DNA of 64,000 bases from assembly GCF_900129995.1 (NCBI RefSeq), contig NZ_FQXO01000006.1:1-64000 (forward strand), in the 5' to 3' direction. The notes under the pieces are model-generated. The model had not been told where the DNA came from. It worked only from the letters and a program-made list of their open reading frames with translations, and did not search any database. This document shows positions 1 through 9,095 of this stretch, piece after piece; position 1 is the stretch's first letter, and each line of letters starts with the position of its first letter. The translations under genes and the position numbers were made by a program. Source of the DNA: Caloranaerobacter azorensis DSM 13643. GTDB lineage: Bacteria; Bacillota; Clostridia; Tissierellales; Thermohalobacteraceae.

Positions 1-2
1 AG

Positions 3-176
3 ACTGTACTAATGTTTATAATAATAGCATTTAATCTTATGCAATTATATTTCTTTAGGTGTATTAGAGGATTTAGAAAGAAAAGAATGTTGCAGATAGA
101 TATTATTGAAGATATAAGAGATGAAAGATTTACTATAGAAGCTGATTGGATAAATCCAATATTTGAAAAAACATAA
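3..176 (+). CDS. C-terminal tail of a transposase (partial, cut by window start)
   Basis: An open frame enters from the left edge and ends at TAA 174-176. The last 57 residues contain a hydrophobic stretch (FIIIAFNLMQLYFF) followed by RxxRGFRKKR and an acidic tail. That pattern, a buried helix rich in N-L-x-Q-L-x-x-F-R near the C-terminus, is typical of DDE transposases of several IS families. The family cannot be fixed from the tail alone. It could also be the end of another protein. The gene start lies outside the window. The following 300 bp hold short repeated motifs that would fit the end of an insertion sequence. Confidence 0.45.
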   Translation, partial: TVLMFIIIAFNLMQLYFFRCIRGFRKKRMLQIDIIEDIRDERFTIEADWINPIFEKT

Positions 177-478
177 TTTAAAATAAAACTGGAAATTGAT
201 TATTAAAATTTCTTGGGGTAGGGGGAGGTGTAACTATTTTTAAGACCTATCGGTCTACAGGCTTCCCAGTTATTCAAGTAAATGTTAAAAAATAAAATTT
301 TAGTAAAAACAAATTTTTTACTGGAAATTTGATGCGAAATCTCTGTTAAGATGAAATGGAAATTGACTATTATATTTTATTAGTTTATAATTTATAATTA
401 GCTTAAACTTTGGGAGACTAAATTTAACTATATAAATTTTTTATATAGTCAAGAATTTGGTAGAAAAGGGGAATTAAG
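177..478. other. Non-coding stretch with short repeats, possible IS end
   Basis: No open frame is supportable here. A 16-base motif TGGAAATTGAtTATTA at 190-205 recurs at 357-372 with one change (TGGAAATTGAcTATTA), and a related ACTGGAAATTTGATGCG lies at about 320-336. A G-rich patch (GGGGTAGGGGGAGG) lies at about 215-228. The repeats sit just behind the transposase tail, so they may be the right end of that element. The speD promoter should lie in the last 100 bp, but no convincing -35/-10 pair was identified. Confidence 0.35.
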
Positions 479-1297
479 TTGATAAAGACTAATGAGAACA
501 AGTTGAAACTATATGGCTTTAATAACCTAACAAAATCATTAAGTTTTAATATTTATGATATATGTTATACTAAAACAGAAGAAGATAGAAAAAGATATAT
601 TGAGTACATTGATGAACAGTATAATTCTGAAAGGTTAACCAAAATATTAACAACTGTTACAGATATTATAGGAGCTCATGTTTTAAATATTGCGAAGCAG
701 GATTATGATCCACAAGGTGCAAGTGTTACACTATTGATTTCTGAAGAAGAAGTACCATTATACGTACTAGACCCATCCTGCAATAGAGGGATATTGACTC
801 CTATAAGAGAGAACATAGTAGGACATCTAGATAAGAGTCATATAACGGTTCATACTTATCCAGAAACACATCCAGAAAATAATATAAGTACATTTAGAGT
901 TGATATTGATGTTTCTACTTGCGGCCAAATTTCTCCTTTAAAAGCTTTAAATTATTTAATCGACAGCTTTGATTCTGATATTATAACTATAGATTACAGA
1001 GTTAGAGGCTTTACTAGAGATGTAGATGGCAGAAAACATTTTATAGACCATGATATTAACTCAATCCAAAATTTTATATCAAAAGAGACAATAGCTAGAT
1101 ATAACCTAATAGATATGAATATTTATCAATCTAATATATTCCATACTAAAATGAAAATAAAAGATTTAAAATTAGAAAACTATCTATTTGAGATAAGTGA
1201 AGAGGATTTAACACAACAAGAAAGAGAAGAAATTATTCAAAAGTTAAGTAAAGAAATGACAGAAATATTTTATGGAATAAATGTTCCTAATGTTTAA
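479..1297 (+). CDS. speD: S-adenosylmethionine decarboxylase proenzyme (enterobacterial class)
   Basis: Decarboxylates S-adenosylmethionine to supply the aminopropyl group for spermidine synthesis. The 272 residues match the E. coli SpeD type along their whole length. They include the near-invariant [20 protein letters not shown] start, the [11 protein letters not shown] segment, the [20 protein letters not shown] block and [10 protein letters not shown]. The self-cleavage site is HLDKSH, where Ser120 would become the pyruvoyl group. Start is TTG at 479, because AAAAGGGG lies about 8 bases upstream and the E. coli protein begins in the same place. It stands alone: no speE or other polyamine gene is adjacent, and a terminator follows directly. 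This class is less common in Firmicutes than the short Bacillus type, so lateral acquisition is possible but not shown. Confidence 0.96.
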   Translation: MIKTNENKLKLYGFNNLTKSLSFNIYDICYTKTEEDRKRYIEYIDEQYNSERLTKILTTVTDIIGAHVLNIAKQDYDPQGASVTLLISEEEVPLYVLDPSCNRGILTPIRENIVGHLDKSHITVHTYPETHPENNISTFRVDIDVSTCGQISPLKALNYLIDSFDSDIITIDYRVRGFTRDVDGRKHFIDHDINSIQNFISKETIARYNLIDMNIYQSNIFHTKMKIKDLKLENYLFEISEEDLTQQEREEIIQKLSKEMTEIFYGINVPNV

Positions 1298-1304
1298 ATG
1301 TAAG

Positions 1305-1335
1305 AACTCAGTCGATTGGCTGAGTTTCTATTTTT
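1305..1335 (+). terminator. Rho-independent terminator after speD
   Basis: Stem AACTCAG/CTGAGTT closes an 8-base loop and is followed by TTCTATTTTT. It begins 8 bases after the speD stop codon. Confidence 0.8.
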
Positions 1336-1424
1336 ATGATTAGAGATAAAGTAAATCATTTTATCAATGAATTTTATATAATATTATTATAATAAGGACA
1401 ATATAATAGAAAGGAGATGAAGTT

Positions 1425-2066
1425 ATGGATAAAAATGTATCCTTTGTCATCGAAAAAAGAGTCGAGAGAACTATTCAGAATTTAGAAAAAAATAATATGC
1501 ATGGTTATTTTGTTCAAAATGAAAAGGAAGCTATTGAAAAAATTAAGGAATTAATAAAAGAGGGAGATACAGTAGCGGTTGGAGGTTCTATGACTTTATT
1601 TGAAGTAGGAGTTATAGATTTTTTAAGAAATGGGAAGTATAATTTTCTTGACAGATACAGAGAAGGATTGACTAGTGAAGATATTAAAGAATTATATAGA
1701 AAAAGTTTTTCAGCAGATGTATATTTTACTAGCAGTAATGCAATAACAGAAGAAGGAGAGCTCTATAATGTAGATGGCAGAGGGAATAGAGTAGCTGCAA
1801 TGATATATGGGCCAGATAAGGTGATAGTAGTTGTTGGAGTAAATAAAATAGTAAAAAGTATAGATGAAGCAATAGAGAGAAATAGACAGTTGGCAGCGCC
1901 GGCTAATACTAAAAGATTAAACAAAAAAACTCCTTGTGCTGAAGTTGGATATTGTATGAATTGTACGAGTCCAGATAGGATTTGCAATCAGTATGTATTG
2001 ATAAAAAGGCAGATGCAGAAAGGCAGAATTCACGTTATAATAGTAAACAAAAATTTAGGATATTAA
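1425..2066 (+). CDS. LUD-domain (LutC/YkgG-like, DUF162) protein
   Basis: A 213-residue stand-alone LUD domain protein. The N-terminal helix carries R-x-x-x-T-I-x-N-L-x-x-N, followed by the family motif VAVGGSMTLFEVGVIDFL and, near residue 100, the segment TSSNAITEEGELYNVDGRGNRVAAMIYGP (shown in part), both characteristic of the lactate-utilisation/LUD family. A late cysteine cluster (C-x5-C-x2-C and C after DRI) resembles the Cys-rich end of clostridial members of this family. Ribosome site AAAGGAGATG precedes ATG 1425. LutC in Bacillus belongs to an L-lactate oxidation complex, but here no lutA or lutB is adjacent, so the substrate is unknown. It is probably monocistronic or weakly linked to glnS. 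Confidence 0.85.
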   Translation: MDKNVSFVIEKRVERTIQNLEKNNMHGYFVQNEKEAIEKIKELIKEGDTVAVGGSMTLFEVGVIDFLRNGKYNFLDRYREGLTSEDIKELYRKSFSADVYFTSSNAITEEGELYNVDGRGNRVAAMIYGPDKVIVVVGVNKIVKSIDEAIERNRQLAAPANTKRLNKKTPCAEVGYCMNCTSPDRICNQYVLIKRQMQKGRIHVIIVNKNLGY

Positions 2067-2174
2067 TTATTATTTTTAGAATAAAATCGATAGAAAGTTT
2101 AAGAAATTTATGTTATATTTATATACATATATTAATTTCTCTTGAAAAATACAATAGGAGAAAGGTCTGATAAA

Positions 2175-3830
2175 ATGGATAAGAAAAATACATCATCAAA
2201 TTTTATAAAAAATATCATTATTAAAGATTTGGAGTCAGGTAAGTACAAAGAAATAGTTACCCGATTTCCTCCAGAACCTAATGGATACCTACATATTGGT
2301 CATGCAAAGTCAATCTGTTTAAATTTCGATTTAGCCGATGAATTTAATGGTAAAACTTATCTTCGCTTTGATGATACTAACCCATTGAAAGAAGACATTG
2401 AATATGTTGAATCTATTAAAGAAGATGTCAAATGGTTAGGATATGAATGGGATGGATTGTATTTTGCGTCAGATTATTTTGAAGAAATGTACAGACGTGC
2501 AGTATTACTGATAAAAAAAGGAAAAGCATATGTTTGTGATTTATCTCCAGAAGAGATAAAAGAGTATCGTGGGACATTAACAGAGCCTGGGAAAGAAAGT
2601 CCTTATAGAAACAGATCTGTAGAGGAAAATTTAGATTTGTTTGAACGAATGAGAAAAGGTGAATTTAAAGAGGGAGAAAAAGTTTTAAGAGCAAAAATTG
2701 ATATGGCTTCACCAAATTTGAACATGAGAGATCCTGTTATATATCGTATATCGCATTCTAAACATCATAATACAGGTGATAAGTGGTGTATATATCCTAT
2801 GTATGATTTTGCACATCCTATCGAAGATGCAATAGAAGGAGTTACACATTCAATCTGTACTTTAGAATTTGAAGATCACAGGCCGTTATACGAATGGGTT
2901 ATTAGAGAATGTGAAATGGAAAATCAGCCTAAGCAGATTGAATTTGCAAGACTTAATTTAACTAATACAGTTATGAGTAAGAGAAAATTAAAGCAATTAG
3001 TCGATGAGAAATATGTTGATGGCTGGGATGACCCACGTATGCCGACTATTTCAGGACTAAGAAGAAGAGGATATACTAAAGAAGCAATACGCAATTTTGT
3101 AAGAGCAGTTGGCGTAGCTAAAAGTAATAGTGTAGTAGATTATAGAATGTTAGAACATTTTATAAGAGAAGATTTAAAATTAAAAGCCCCGAGAACTATG
3201 GCTGTATTAAGACCGTTAAAGGTGATAATTACAAATTATCCAGAAGGGCAAGTTGAAATGCTAGAGGCGGATAATAACCCTGAAAATCCAGAAATGGGTA
3301 AAAGGCTTATCCCATTTTCTAGAGAAATATATATCGAGCAGGAAGATTTTATGGAAAATCCACCTAAAAAATATTTTAGATTATTTCCAGGAAATGAAGT
3401 TAGATTAAAACATGCTTATTTTATTAAGTGCAATGAAGTTATAAAAGACGAAAATGGGAATATAATTGAATTGCATTGTACTTATGACCCCGAAACGAAA
3501 AGTGGAACGGGATTTACAGGTAGAAAAGTAAAAGGTACAATTCATTGGGTGGATGCTAAACATGCTATACCGGCTGAATTCAGATTATATGATTATTTAA
3601 TATTAGATGAAGATGAAGACGAAGGAAAATCATTCCTTGATAAAGTAAATCCTAATTCACTAGAAATTTTACAAGGATTTGTTGAGCCGAACATGAAAGA
3701 TGTTAAGCCTTATGATAGATTCCAATTCTTTAGACATGGGTATTTTAGTGTAGATCCTAAATATACTACAAAAGACAAATTAGTATTTAACAGAATTGTA
3801 TCTTTAAAAAGTTCATTTAAATTAAAATAG
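2175..3830 (+). CDS. glnS: Glutaminyl-tRNA synthetase
   Basis: Charges tRNA(Gln) with glutamine. Class I synthetase signatures are visible: HIGH at residues 40-43 within [15 protein letters not shown], and the KMSKS equivalent VMSKRKL near residue 265. The 551 residues match the usual bacterial GlnRS length (about 550) and include the two C-terminal beta-barrel anticodon-binding domains ending [21 protein letters not shown]. The start was placed at ATG 2175 because AGGAGAAAGG sits 9 bases upstream. An earlier in-frame start at 2142 would put the ribosome site inside the gene. No T-box was recognised in the 108-base gap upstream. Many Clostridia carry GlnRS besides or instead of the GatCAB route. 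Confidence 0.97.
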   Translation: MDKKNTSSNFIKNIIIKDLESGKYKEIVTRFPPEPNGYLHIGHAKSICLNFDLADEFNGKTYLRFDDTNPLKEDIEYVESIKEDVKWLGYEWDGLYFASDYFEEMYRRAVLLIKKGKAYVCDLSPEEIKEYRGTLTEPGKESPYRNRSVEENLDLFERMRKGEFKEGEKVLRAKIDMASPNLNMRDPVIYRISHSKHHNTGDKWCIYPMYDFAHPIEDAIEGVTHSICTLEFEDHRPLYEWVIRECEMENQPKQIEFARLNLTNTVMSKRKLKQLVDEKYVDGWDDPRMPTISGLRRRGYTKEAIRNFVRAVGVAKSNSVVDYRMLEHFIREDLKLKAPRTMAVLRPLKVIITNYPEGQVEMLEADNNPENPEMGKRLIPFSREIYIEQEDFMENPPKKYFRLFPGNEVRLKHAYFIKCNEVIKDENGNIIELHCTYDPETKSGTGFTGRKVKGTIHWVDAKHAIPAEFRLYDYLILDEDEDEGKSFLDKVNPNSLEILQGFVEPNMKDVKPYDRFQFFRHGYFSVDPKYTTKDKLVFNRIVSLKSSFKLK

Positions 3831-3832
3831 AA

Positions 3833-3860
3833 GGCTGTTGTTTTAAGCAACAGTCTTTTA
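3833..3860 (+). terminator. Terminator after glnS
   Basis: Stem GGCTGTTG/CAACAGTC with loop TTTTAAG, followed by TTTTATTT, two bases after the glnS stop. Confidence 0.88.
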
Positions 3861-3909
3861 TTTATGTAGTAAATTCGGTATAGAGAATTAAAACGTTTCC
3901 AACTAGCGT

Positions 3910-4023
3910 ATGTCAATAAAAGTGGTATCAATAGTTTTTTCAGTAGTTGTTTTAGCGAAAATTGAATCTGGGATATTGTTTGCATCAGGATTAATTGCTG
4001 GAGAGAATTTAAATCCTTATTGA
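3910..4023 (+). pseudogene. C-terminal relic of an OPT-family oligopeptide transporter
   Basis: The 37 codons from 3910 to TGA 4023 encode two motifs, SIVFSVVVLAKIESGILFA and SGLIAGENL. They match the end of the last membrane helices of OPT oligopeptide transporters, which close with a conserved G-L-I-A-G-E motif. Nothing of the other roughly 600 residues remains upstream, where the glnS terminator ends at 3860. No proper ribosome site precedes it. In related Clostridia an OPT transporter, a PqqD-like protein, a small membrane protein and a dipeptidase are often adjacent. The intact order of the next three genes therefore supports the reading that the transporter was deleted here (family knowledge plus inference). 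Confidence 0.6.
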
Positions 4024-4107
4024 AGAAAATTTGATTTAGCGGTATGATTTAGAAGAGGGGATATTTTAATGTCCTCTCTTAAACTTATTAAAGATAGAGG
4101 TGTGGCT

Positions 4108-4461
4108 ATGTTTAAAAAAATTAAAAAAAGTGTGAATTTTTTGGAATTAGTTCCCCGAAAAAATAATACATTAAAATGGGAAGTTGATGATGAAGGGCTA
4201 GTTCAAATTATTATCCCTAGAAATGGAATATTAGACAGAATAGTGAGAGTATTTTTTAAGACGCCAGAGGTGATGAGGATAGATTTAGATCCGATTGGAA
4301 GTTGCGTTTGGAAGGCAATAGACGGGCAGAGGAATATACAGGACATAGCTAACATATTAAAGGAAGAATTTGGGGACAAAGCAGAACCTCTCTACGAAAG
4401 ATTAGGGACTTATATGAATATTTTAAGAAATAATAAATTTATTACATTAGAGAAAAGGTAA
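4108..4461 (+). CDS. PqqD-family protein linked to peptide uptake/degradation
   Basis: A 117-residue winged-helix PqqD-like protein. A central F-F-K-T-P-E-V-M-R-I-D-L-D-P-I-G-S-C-V-W segment is followed by the I-D-G-x-x-x-I-x-D-I-A pattern of the fold and a terminal helix YERLGTYMNILRNNKFI. PqqD-like domains bind leader peptides in RiPP pathways, but this one has no radical SAM neighbour and sits between a peptide-transporter relic and a dipeptidase. The start is uncertain. ATG 4108 has AGATAGAGGTG upstream and agrees with the usual N-terminus. ATG 4069 adds 13 residues but lies within a 9-bp stem (AAGAGGGGA/TCCTCTCTT) that would occlude it. The stop nearly touches the next gene. Confidence 0.75.
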   Translation: MFKKIKKSVNFLELVPRKNNTLKWEVDDEGLVQIIIPRNGILDRIVRVFFKTPEVMRIDLDPIGSCVWKAIDGQRNIQDIANILKEEFGDKAEPLYERLGTYMNILRNNKFITLEKR

Positions 4462-4470
4462 GTGATTGGT

Positions 4471-4815
4471 ATGATAAGTTTTATTTTAAAAGTATTATTA
4501 CTTGCTATAGCATTTACATTTATATATGCTTGGGGATATGTTAAACAGCAGAGGAAAAATGAGGAGCTATTAAATGCTTTGTATAAAAAAGCCGAAGCTA
4601 AAATACTAAAAGAACTTAGAAAACGGGAATTTTTAACTAAAAAAGATATTGAAAATCTCATTAAAGGGACAAAAGCATCTTTATTTTGGAGCAGAAGCAA
4701 AGTGCAAGTTGTCGATGCTAAATTAGTAGCTAAAGATTTGATAACGAAAATGACAAATGAAGGGCTTATTGTAGAGATGTCTAACAGTAAGCCTAAAAAA
4801 TATAAATTAAAGTAA
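4471..4815 (+). CDS. Small membrane-anchored protein of unknown function
   Basis: No function is recognised. The protein has 114 residues from ATG 4471. It has one N-terminal membrane helix (about residues 4-24, ISFILKVLLLAIAFTFIYAW), then a positively charged helical segment rich in K, E and R, and a C-terminal basic end. The predicted topology is an N-terminal anchor with a cytoplasmic tail. A GTG at 4462 is also in frame but lies only 3 bases from the ribosome site. It is cotranscribed with the PqqD-like gene, whose stop is 9 bases upstream, and with pepD 14 bases downstream. The three together look like an accessory set for peptide utilisation (inference). Confidence 0.6.
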   Translation: MISFILKVLLLAIAFTFIYAWGYVKQQRKNEELLNALYKKAEAKILKELRKREFLTKKDIENLIKGTKASLFWSRSKVQVVDAKLVAKDLITKMTNEGLIVEMSNSKPKKYKLK

Positions 4816-4829
4816 AGGAGATGCTTGTA

Positions 4830-6284
4830 ATGGTTAATGTTTTATCAGGATTTGAGCCTAAAGCTGTATTTAAATTTTTCGAGGAATTAACCAGAATTCC
4901 TAGAGGATCAGGCAATGAAAAACAAGTTAGTGATTACTTAGTGAAATTTGCAAAAGATAACAGACTAGAAGTTATACAAGAAGAATGTTTAAATGTAATC
5001 ATTAAAAAACCAGGAACAAAAGGATACGAAAATGCACCAACTGTTATACTTCAAGGGCATATGGATATGGTTTGTGTAAAAGATGAAGATTTAGAATTTG
5101 ATTTTACAAAAGATCCTATTCCATTGGTAGTAGATGGAGATATGATAAGGACAAAGGGGACAACTCTTGGAGCAGATAATGGTATTGCAGTAGCTATGAT
5201 TATGGCTATTCTAGAGTCGAAAGATTTGCCACATCCACCTCTTGTTGCATTGTTTACAGTTTCAGAAGAAACTGGAATGGATGGAGTATTAAATCTAAAC
5301 CCTGAGAACGTTTCTGGAGATATTTTAATAAATATTGATTCTGAAGAAGAAGGTACTATACTTGCATCATGTGCAGGTGGAGTGGACAATATTATTCATC
5401 TGCCAGTAGAATGGAATGAAGCCGATAATAGTAAAATAGGATATGAGATATCTATTAAAGGTCTAATAGGCGGACATTCAGGGATGGAAATTGATAAAAA
5501 TAGAGCGAATGCAATAAAACTATTAGGAAGATTATTAGAAGCTCTTGATAGAGAAATAAATATTGATATAGCGAACGTTAGTGGTGGAGAGAAAAAGAAT
5601 GCAATTGCAAAAATGTCTAAAGCAGTTGTAATGATTAATAAAGAAGATGAAGAAAGATTTAAACATATAGTAGATGAATACCAAAAAATATTCTCAAATG
5701 AATATAAAACAGCCGATCCTAATATTAGTATTAAGTTAGAAAGAGTTGATGGGATACAAAGAGTGTTTGGTTTAAAGACTAAAAAAGGGTTGATAAGTAT
5801 TCTAAGATTAATACCTAATGGGGTTCAAACAATGAGTGCCGATATAAAAGGGCTAGTTGAAAGCTCTAATAATATTGGAGTTCTTACAACTAAAGAAGAA
5901 GAAATAGTATTCGACAGTGCGGTAAGAAGTTCAGTTAGAAGTTTGAAAAAGGAGATTAATGACAGGATTCAAAATATATGTGATTTAGTTGGTGCGAAAA
6001 TGGAATTAGTGTCCGACTATCCTGAATGGGAGTTTAAAGCAGAATCTCCTATTAGAGATTTGATGGTTGAAGTTTATAAAGATATGTTTGGAAAAGAAGC
6101 AAAGGTAGATGCTATTCATGCTGGATTAGAATGTGGATTTTTTAAAGAAAAAATTGGTGATATAGATATGGTTTCTATTGGACCGAATATCTATGATGTT
6201 CATACTCCAAACGAACATATAAGCATTTCTTCAACAAAAAGAGTATTCGAGTTTTTGTGTGAGGTATTAAAGAGGATAAAATAA
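4830..6284 (+). CDS. pepD: Aminoacyl-histidine dipeptidase (Xaa-His dipeptidase, M20 family)
   Basis: A cytoplasmic metallodipeptidase of peptidase family M20C that splits Xaa-His and other dipeptides. Visible motifs are the metal-site QGHMDMV near residue 73, T-L-G-A-D-N-G-I-A with the bridging Asp, SEETGMDG with the catalytic Glu, the NIDSEEEG block, and the dimerisation-domain GGHSGMEIDKNRANA. The late HAGLECGFF supplies the last ligands. At 484 residues it matches the family (about 485). Start ATG 4830 is preferred over ATG 4821, because AAAGGAG ends at 4820 and leaves 9 bases of spacing only for 4830. It is the last gene of the small operon begun by the PqqD-like gene and is followed by a strong terminator. 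Confidence 0.95.
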   Translation: MVNVLSGFEPKAVFKFFEELTRIPRGSGNEKQVSDYLVKFAKDNRLEVIQEECLNVIIKKPGTKGYENAPTVILQGHMDMVCVKDEDLEFDFTKDPIPLVVDGDMIRTKGTTLGADNGIAVAMIMAILESKDLPHPPLVALFTVSEETGMDGVLNLNPENVSGDILINIDSEEEGTILASCAGGVDNIIHLPVEWNEADNSKIGYEISIKGLIGGHSGMEIDKNRANAIKLLGRLLEALDREINIDIANVSGGEKKNAIAKMSKAVVMINKEDEERFKHIVDEYQKIFSNEYKTADPNISIKLERVDGIQRVFGLKTKKGLISILRLIPNGVQTMSADIKGLVESSNNIGVLTTKEEEIVFDSAVRSSVRSLKKEINDRIQNICDLVGAKMELVSDYPEWEFKAESPIRDLMVEVYKDMFGKEAKVDAIHAGLECGFFKEKIGDIDMVSIGPNIYDVHTPNEHISISSTKRVFEFLCEVLKRIK

Positions 6285-6308
6285 TATGAAATGTTATTTT
6301 GTTTTTAT

Positions 6309-6337
6309 ACTTCGGGTATAAAGCCCGAAGTTTTTTC
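6309..6337 (+). terminator. Terminator after pepD
   Basis: Stem ACTTCGGG/CCCGAAGT with loop TATAAAG, followed by TTTTTTC. Confidence 0.9.
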
Positions 6338-6629
6338 TGTTTATTCATATAAAATTAGTGTCTTATTAAATTGCAGATAATTTTAAATACAGTTTATACC
6401 ATTTATTTTAATAAAATATCCTAAAGTTTATTAAAAAAATTTTTTTTGAAATGTATAAATATTCTTTTTCAGATGCAGTAGAAAATAAAAATATATTATG
6501 AATGCTGTAAATTAGATAAATTATTATCGTACAATGATGTATTTATTGAATACTAATAATTTAATATAATATTTATACATTTATGAATATTAAAATGAAA
6601 AAATATAAAAATATAAAAAAAGACCTTAT
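6338..6629. other. AT-rich arc operon upstream region
   Basis: About 290 bases without an open frame. Several TGAAT half-sites (for example ATGAATGCTG near 6499, TTGAATACTA near 6546 and ATGAATATTA near 6583) resemble half-sites of ArgR boxes. None forms a clear full ARG box by eye, and no Crp/Fnr-type TGTGA-N6-TCACA palindrome was seen. The stretch is a likely regulatory region for arginine-responsive control, but the operator is not proven. Confidence 0.35.
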
Positions 6630-6658
6630 TTGACAAAAAAATTAACAGTATATATACT
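6630..6658 (+). promoter_or_regulatory. Sigma-A type promoter of the arc operon
   Basis: TTGACA at 6630-6635 and TATACT at 6653-6658 are separated by 17 bases, a near-consensus vegetative promoter. It lies about 55 bases upstream of the arcA start. The 5' leader contains a small hairpin ACCAC-TATT-GTGGT at 6675-6688. Confidence 0.8.
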
Positions 6659-6713
6659 TAAAGTGTAGATAGTAACCACTATTGTGGTGGAGAAATAAAT
6701 GGGAGGTTATATA

Positions 6714-7955
6714 ATGGCAATGGAAAACGTTTTACACGTATATTCAGAAATTGGCAGATTGAAGAAAGTTCTATTACACAGACCAGGGAAAGAAATAGAA
6801 AATTTAACTCCTGATTTAATGGACAGATTATTGTTTGATGATATTCCATATTTAGAAATTGCCAGACAAGAGCATGATGCTTTTGCTCAAACACTTAGGA
6901 ATAATGGAGTGGAAGTAGTTTATCTTGAAGATTTAGTTGCTGAATCGCTTACAGATAATGATATTAAGACAGAATTTATAGATGAATTTATTAAAGAAGC
7001 AAATATTAAAAGTAAAAAGAAAAGAGAACTCGTAAAAGAGTATTTGTTAGGTTTTTCTACCAATAGAGAAATGGTAGACAAAATGATGGAAGGAATTAGA
7101 AAAGAGGAAATTAAAGATTATAAGAAGATTTCTTTAGTAGATATGATAGAATCTGATTATCCTTTCATAGTTGATCCAATGCCAAATCTATACTTTACTA
7201 GAGACCCATTTGCTACAATCGGTTCAGGCATTTCATTAAATCATATGCGGACAGTAACAAGAAATAGAGAAACATTGTTTTCAAAATATATTTTCAAATA
7301 CCATCCAATGTTTAAAGGGGTTGAAATACCATTCTGGTATGATAGAGACGAAAATACTTCCATGGAAGGTGGAGATCAGCTCATCCTCAGTGATAAAGTA
7401 CTTGCCGTAGGAATTTCCGAAAGAACAGAAGCTGCTTCAGTTGAAAAATTAGCAAGAAGAATTTTCAATAATAATGAAAAATTTGAAGTGATATTGGCTT
7501 TCGATATACCAAAGAAAAGAGCTTTCATGCACTTGGATACTGTGTTTACTATGATTGATTATGATAAGTTTACAATACATCCTGAAATAGAAGGTCCGCT
7601 CACTGTGTATTCACTAAGAAAAGGGGAAGAAAAACATAAGCTAATAATTGAAAAAGAGACAATGGAATTAAGTGATATACTAAAGAAATATTTGAATTTA
7701 GATAAAGTTACATTAATTCGATGTGGAAATGGAAATAAAATAGATGCAGGTAGAGAACAATGGAATGATGGTTCTAATACATTAGCTATTGCACCAGGGG
7801 AAGTAGTAGTTTATTCCAGAAATCATGTTACAAATAAATTGTTAGAAGAACATGGTATAAAACTTCATGTTATTCCATCTTCAGAACTTTCTCGTGGACG
7901 TGGAGGTCCAAGATGTATGTCGATGCCATTAATTAGAGAAGATATTAATTGGTAG
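6714..7955 (+). CDS. arcA: Arginine deiminase
   Basis: First enzyme of arginine fermentation: arginine to citrulline plus ammonia, in the cytoplasm. The 413-residue protein has the family landmarks: an N-terminal [33 protein letters not shown] with the catalytic-site Asp, [10 protein letters not shown] with the catalytic His, and [11 protein letters not shown] with the nucleophile Cys401. Length is normal (about 410). GGGAGG at 6701-6706 puts the start at ATG 6714. The ATG at 6699 overlaps that ribosome site. It heads the operon arcA-arcB-arcC-TrmB-arcD, which turns arginine into ornithine, carbamoyl phosphate and ATP. Confidence 0.98.
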   Translation: MAMENVLHVYSEIGRLKKVLLHRPGKEIENLTPDLMDRLLFDDIPYLEIARQEHDAFAQTLRNNGVEVVYLEDLVAESLTDNDIKTEFIDEFIKEANIKSKKKRELVKEYLLGFSTNREMVDKMMEGIRKEEIKDYKKISLVDMIESDYPFIVDPMPNLYFTRDPFATIGSGISLNHMRTVTRNRETLFSKYIFKYHPMFKGVEIPFWYDRDENTSMEGGDQLILSDKVLAVGISERTEAASVEKLARRIFNNNEKFEVILAFDIPKKRAFMHLDTVFTMIDYDKFTIHPEIEGPLTVYSLRKGEEKHKLIIEKETMELSDILKKYLNLDKVTLIRCGNGNKIDAGREQWNDGSNTLAIAPGEVVVYSRNHVTNKLLEEHGIKLHVIPSSELSRGRGGPRCMSMPLIREDINW

Positions 7956-7958
7956 TTA

Positions 7959-7993
7959 AAATAGTCAAGTTTTTAATTAAAGTTTGACTATTT
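7959..7993 (+). other. Intercistronic hairpin arcA/arcB
   Basis: Inverted repeat AAATAGTCAA/TTTGACTATTT with a 14-base loop, directly behind the arcA stop. It is AT-rich and has only a loose T-run (ATTTTTT) further on, so it is more likely an mRNA-processing or stability structure, or a weak attenuator, than a full terminator. Confidence 0.5.
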
Positions 7994-8047
7994 AGTTAAA
8001 ATATTTTTTAGAAAAAATAAAATATAAATATTAAGGGAGGAATTAAA

Positions 8048-9043
8048 ATGCCAGTTAATTTAAGAGGAAGACATTTATTAACATTAAAGGATTTTACTCC
8101 ACAAGAAATTAAATACTTATTAGACTTAGCTGTGGATTTAAAAAGGAAAAAAAGAGCAGGAATTAAGGGTAATTTACTTGAGGGGAAAAATATAGTTTTA
8201 TTATTTGAAAAAACTTCAACAAGAACAAGATGTGCATTTGAAGTTGCAGCATATGATGAAGGAGCAAATGTTACATTCCTATCAAATAGTCAAATGGGTA
8301 AAAAGGAATCTATAGAAGATACAGCTAAAGTTTTAGGAAGATTTTATGACGGTATAGAATTTAGAGGGTTTAAGCAAGAAACTGTAGAAGAAATAGCTAA
8401 ACATGCAGGAGTACCTGTGTGGAATGGTCTTACTGATTTATACCATCCAACTCAAATACTTGCAGATTTTATGACTATTATGGAGCATGTGAATAAGCCG
8501 CTTAATAAAGTTAAGCTTGTATTTGTTGGAGATGCAAGAAATAATATGGGTAATTCATTAATGATAGGAGCTGCTAAAATGGGAATGCATTTTGTAGCAG
8601 TTGCTCCAAAAGAATTATTCCCATCAGAAGAATTAGTAAACGAGATGAGAGAATTAGCTAAAGAAACAGGGGCAACTATCGAATTAACTGAAAATATAGA
8701 TGAAGGAGTTAAAGGAGCAGATGTAATCTACACAGATGTTTGGGTATCAATGGGTGAAGAAGACAAATTTGAAGAGAGAATTAATTTATTAAAACCATAT
8801 CAAGTTAACATGGAAATGATTAATAAAACAGGAAATCCAGATGTAATTTTCATGCACTGTCTGCCTTCATTCCACGATACAAATACAACTATTGGTAAAG
8901 ATATATATGAAAAATTTGGATTAAAAGAGATGGAAGTAACAGATGAAGTTTTCAGAAGTAAACATTCGGTAGTATTTGATGAAGCAGAAAATAGAATGCA
9001 TACAATTAAAGCAGTAATGGTTGCAACTATTGGAAATCTTTAA
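8048..9043 (+). CDS. arcB: Ornithine carbamoyltransferase (catabolic, arginine deiminase pathway)
   Basis: Converts citrulline plus phosphate to ornithine and carbamoyl phosphate. Carbamoyl-phosphate motifs STRTRCAFE (about residues 57-65) and [10 protein letters not shown] are present, as are [11 protein letters not shown], the ornithine-site DVWVSMGEE and [12 protein letters not shown]. The 331 residues match the OTCase length. AGGGAGGAATTAAA gives an ideal ribosome site for ATG 8048. Its place between arcA and arcC indicates the catabolic role; by sequence alone it could equally be named argF. Confidence 0.96.
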   Translation: MPVNLRGRHLLTLKDFTPQEIKYLLDLAVDLKRKKRAGIKGNLLEGKNIVLLFEKTSTRTRCAFEVAAYDEGANVTFLSNSQMGKKESIEDTAKVLGRFYDGIEFRGFKQETVEEIAKHAGVPVWNGLTDLYHPTQILADFMTIMEHVNKPLNKVKLVFVGDARNNMGNSLMIGAAKMGMHFVAVAPKELFPSEELVNEMRELAKETGATIELTENIDEGVKGADVIYTDVWVSMGEEDKFEERINLLKPYQVNMEMINKTGNPDVIFMHCLPSFHDTNTTIGKDIYEKFGLKEMEVTDEVFRSKHSVVFDEAENRMHTIKAVMVATIGNL

Positions 9044-9046
9044 AAA

Positions 9047-9069
9047 TAACAGGGGCTAGTCCCCTGTTA
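9047..9069 (+). other. Intercistronic hairpin arcB/arcC
   Basis: Perfect 9-bp stem TAACAGGGG/CCCCTGTTA with a 5-base loop, starting 4 bases after the arcB stop. No T-run follows. A stable stem without a U-tract between two cotranscribed genes suggests differential mRNA stability rather than termination. Confidence 0.65.
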
Positions 9070-9095
9070 ACTAAACTAGAAGAGGAGGAGTAAGT

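Noticed and set aside
1763-1987. Reverse-strand reading frame inside the LUD gene, and many similar antisense frames (for example in pepD, panC, nadB)
   Set aside because: They overlap well-supported genes completely, lack ribosome sites and have compositions mirroring the sense codons.
2067-2174. T-box leader for glnS
   Set aside because: The 108-base gap lacks GGTGGTACCACG and a terminator; too short for a T-box.
6338-6629. ArgR boxes upstream of arcA
   Set aside because: Several TGAAT half-sites but no convincing full palindrome, so not listed as an operator.
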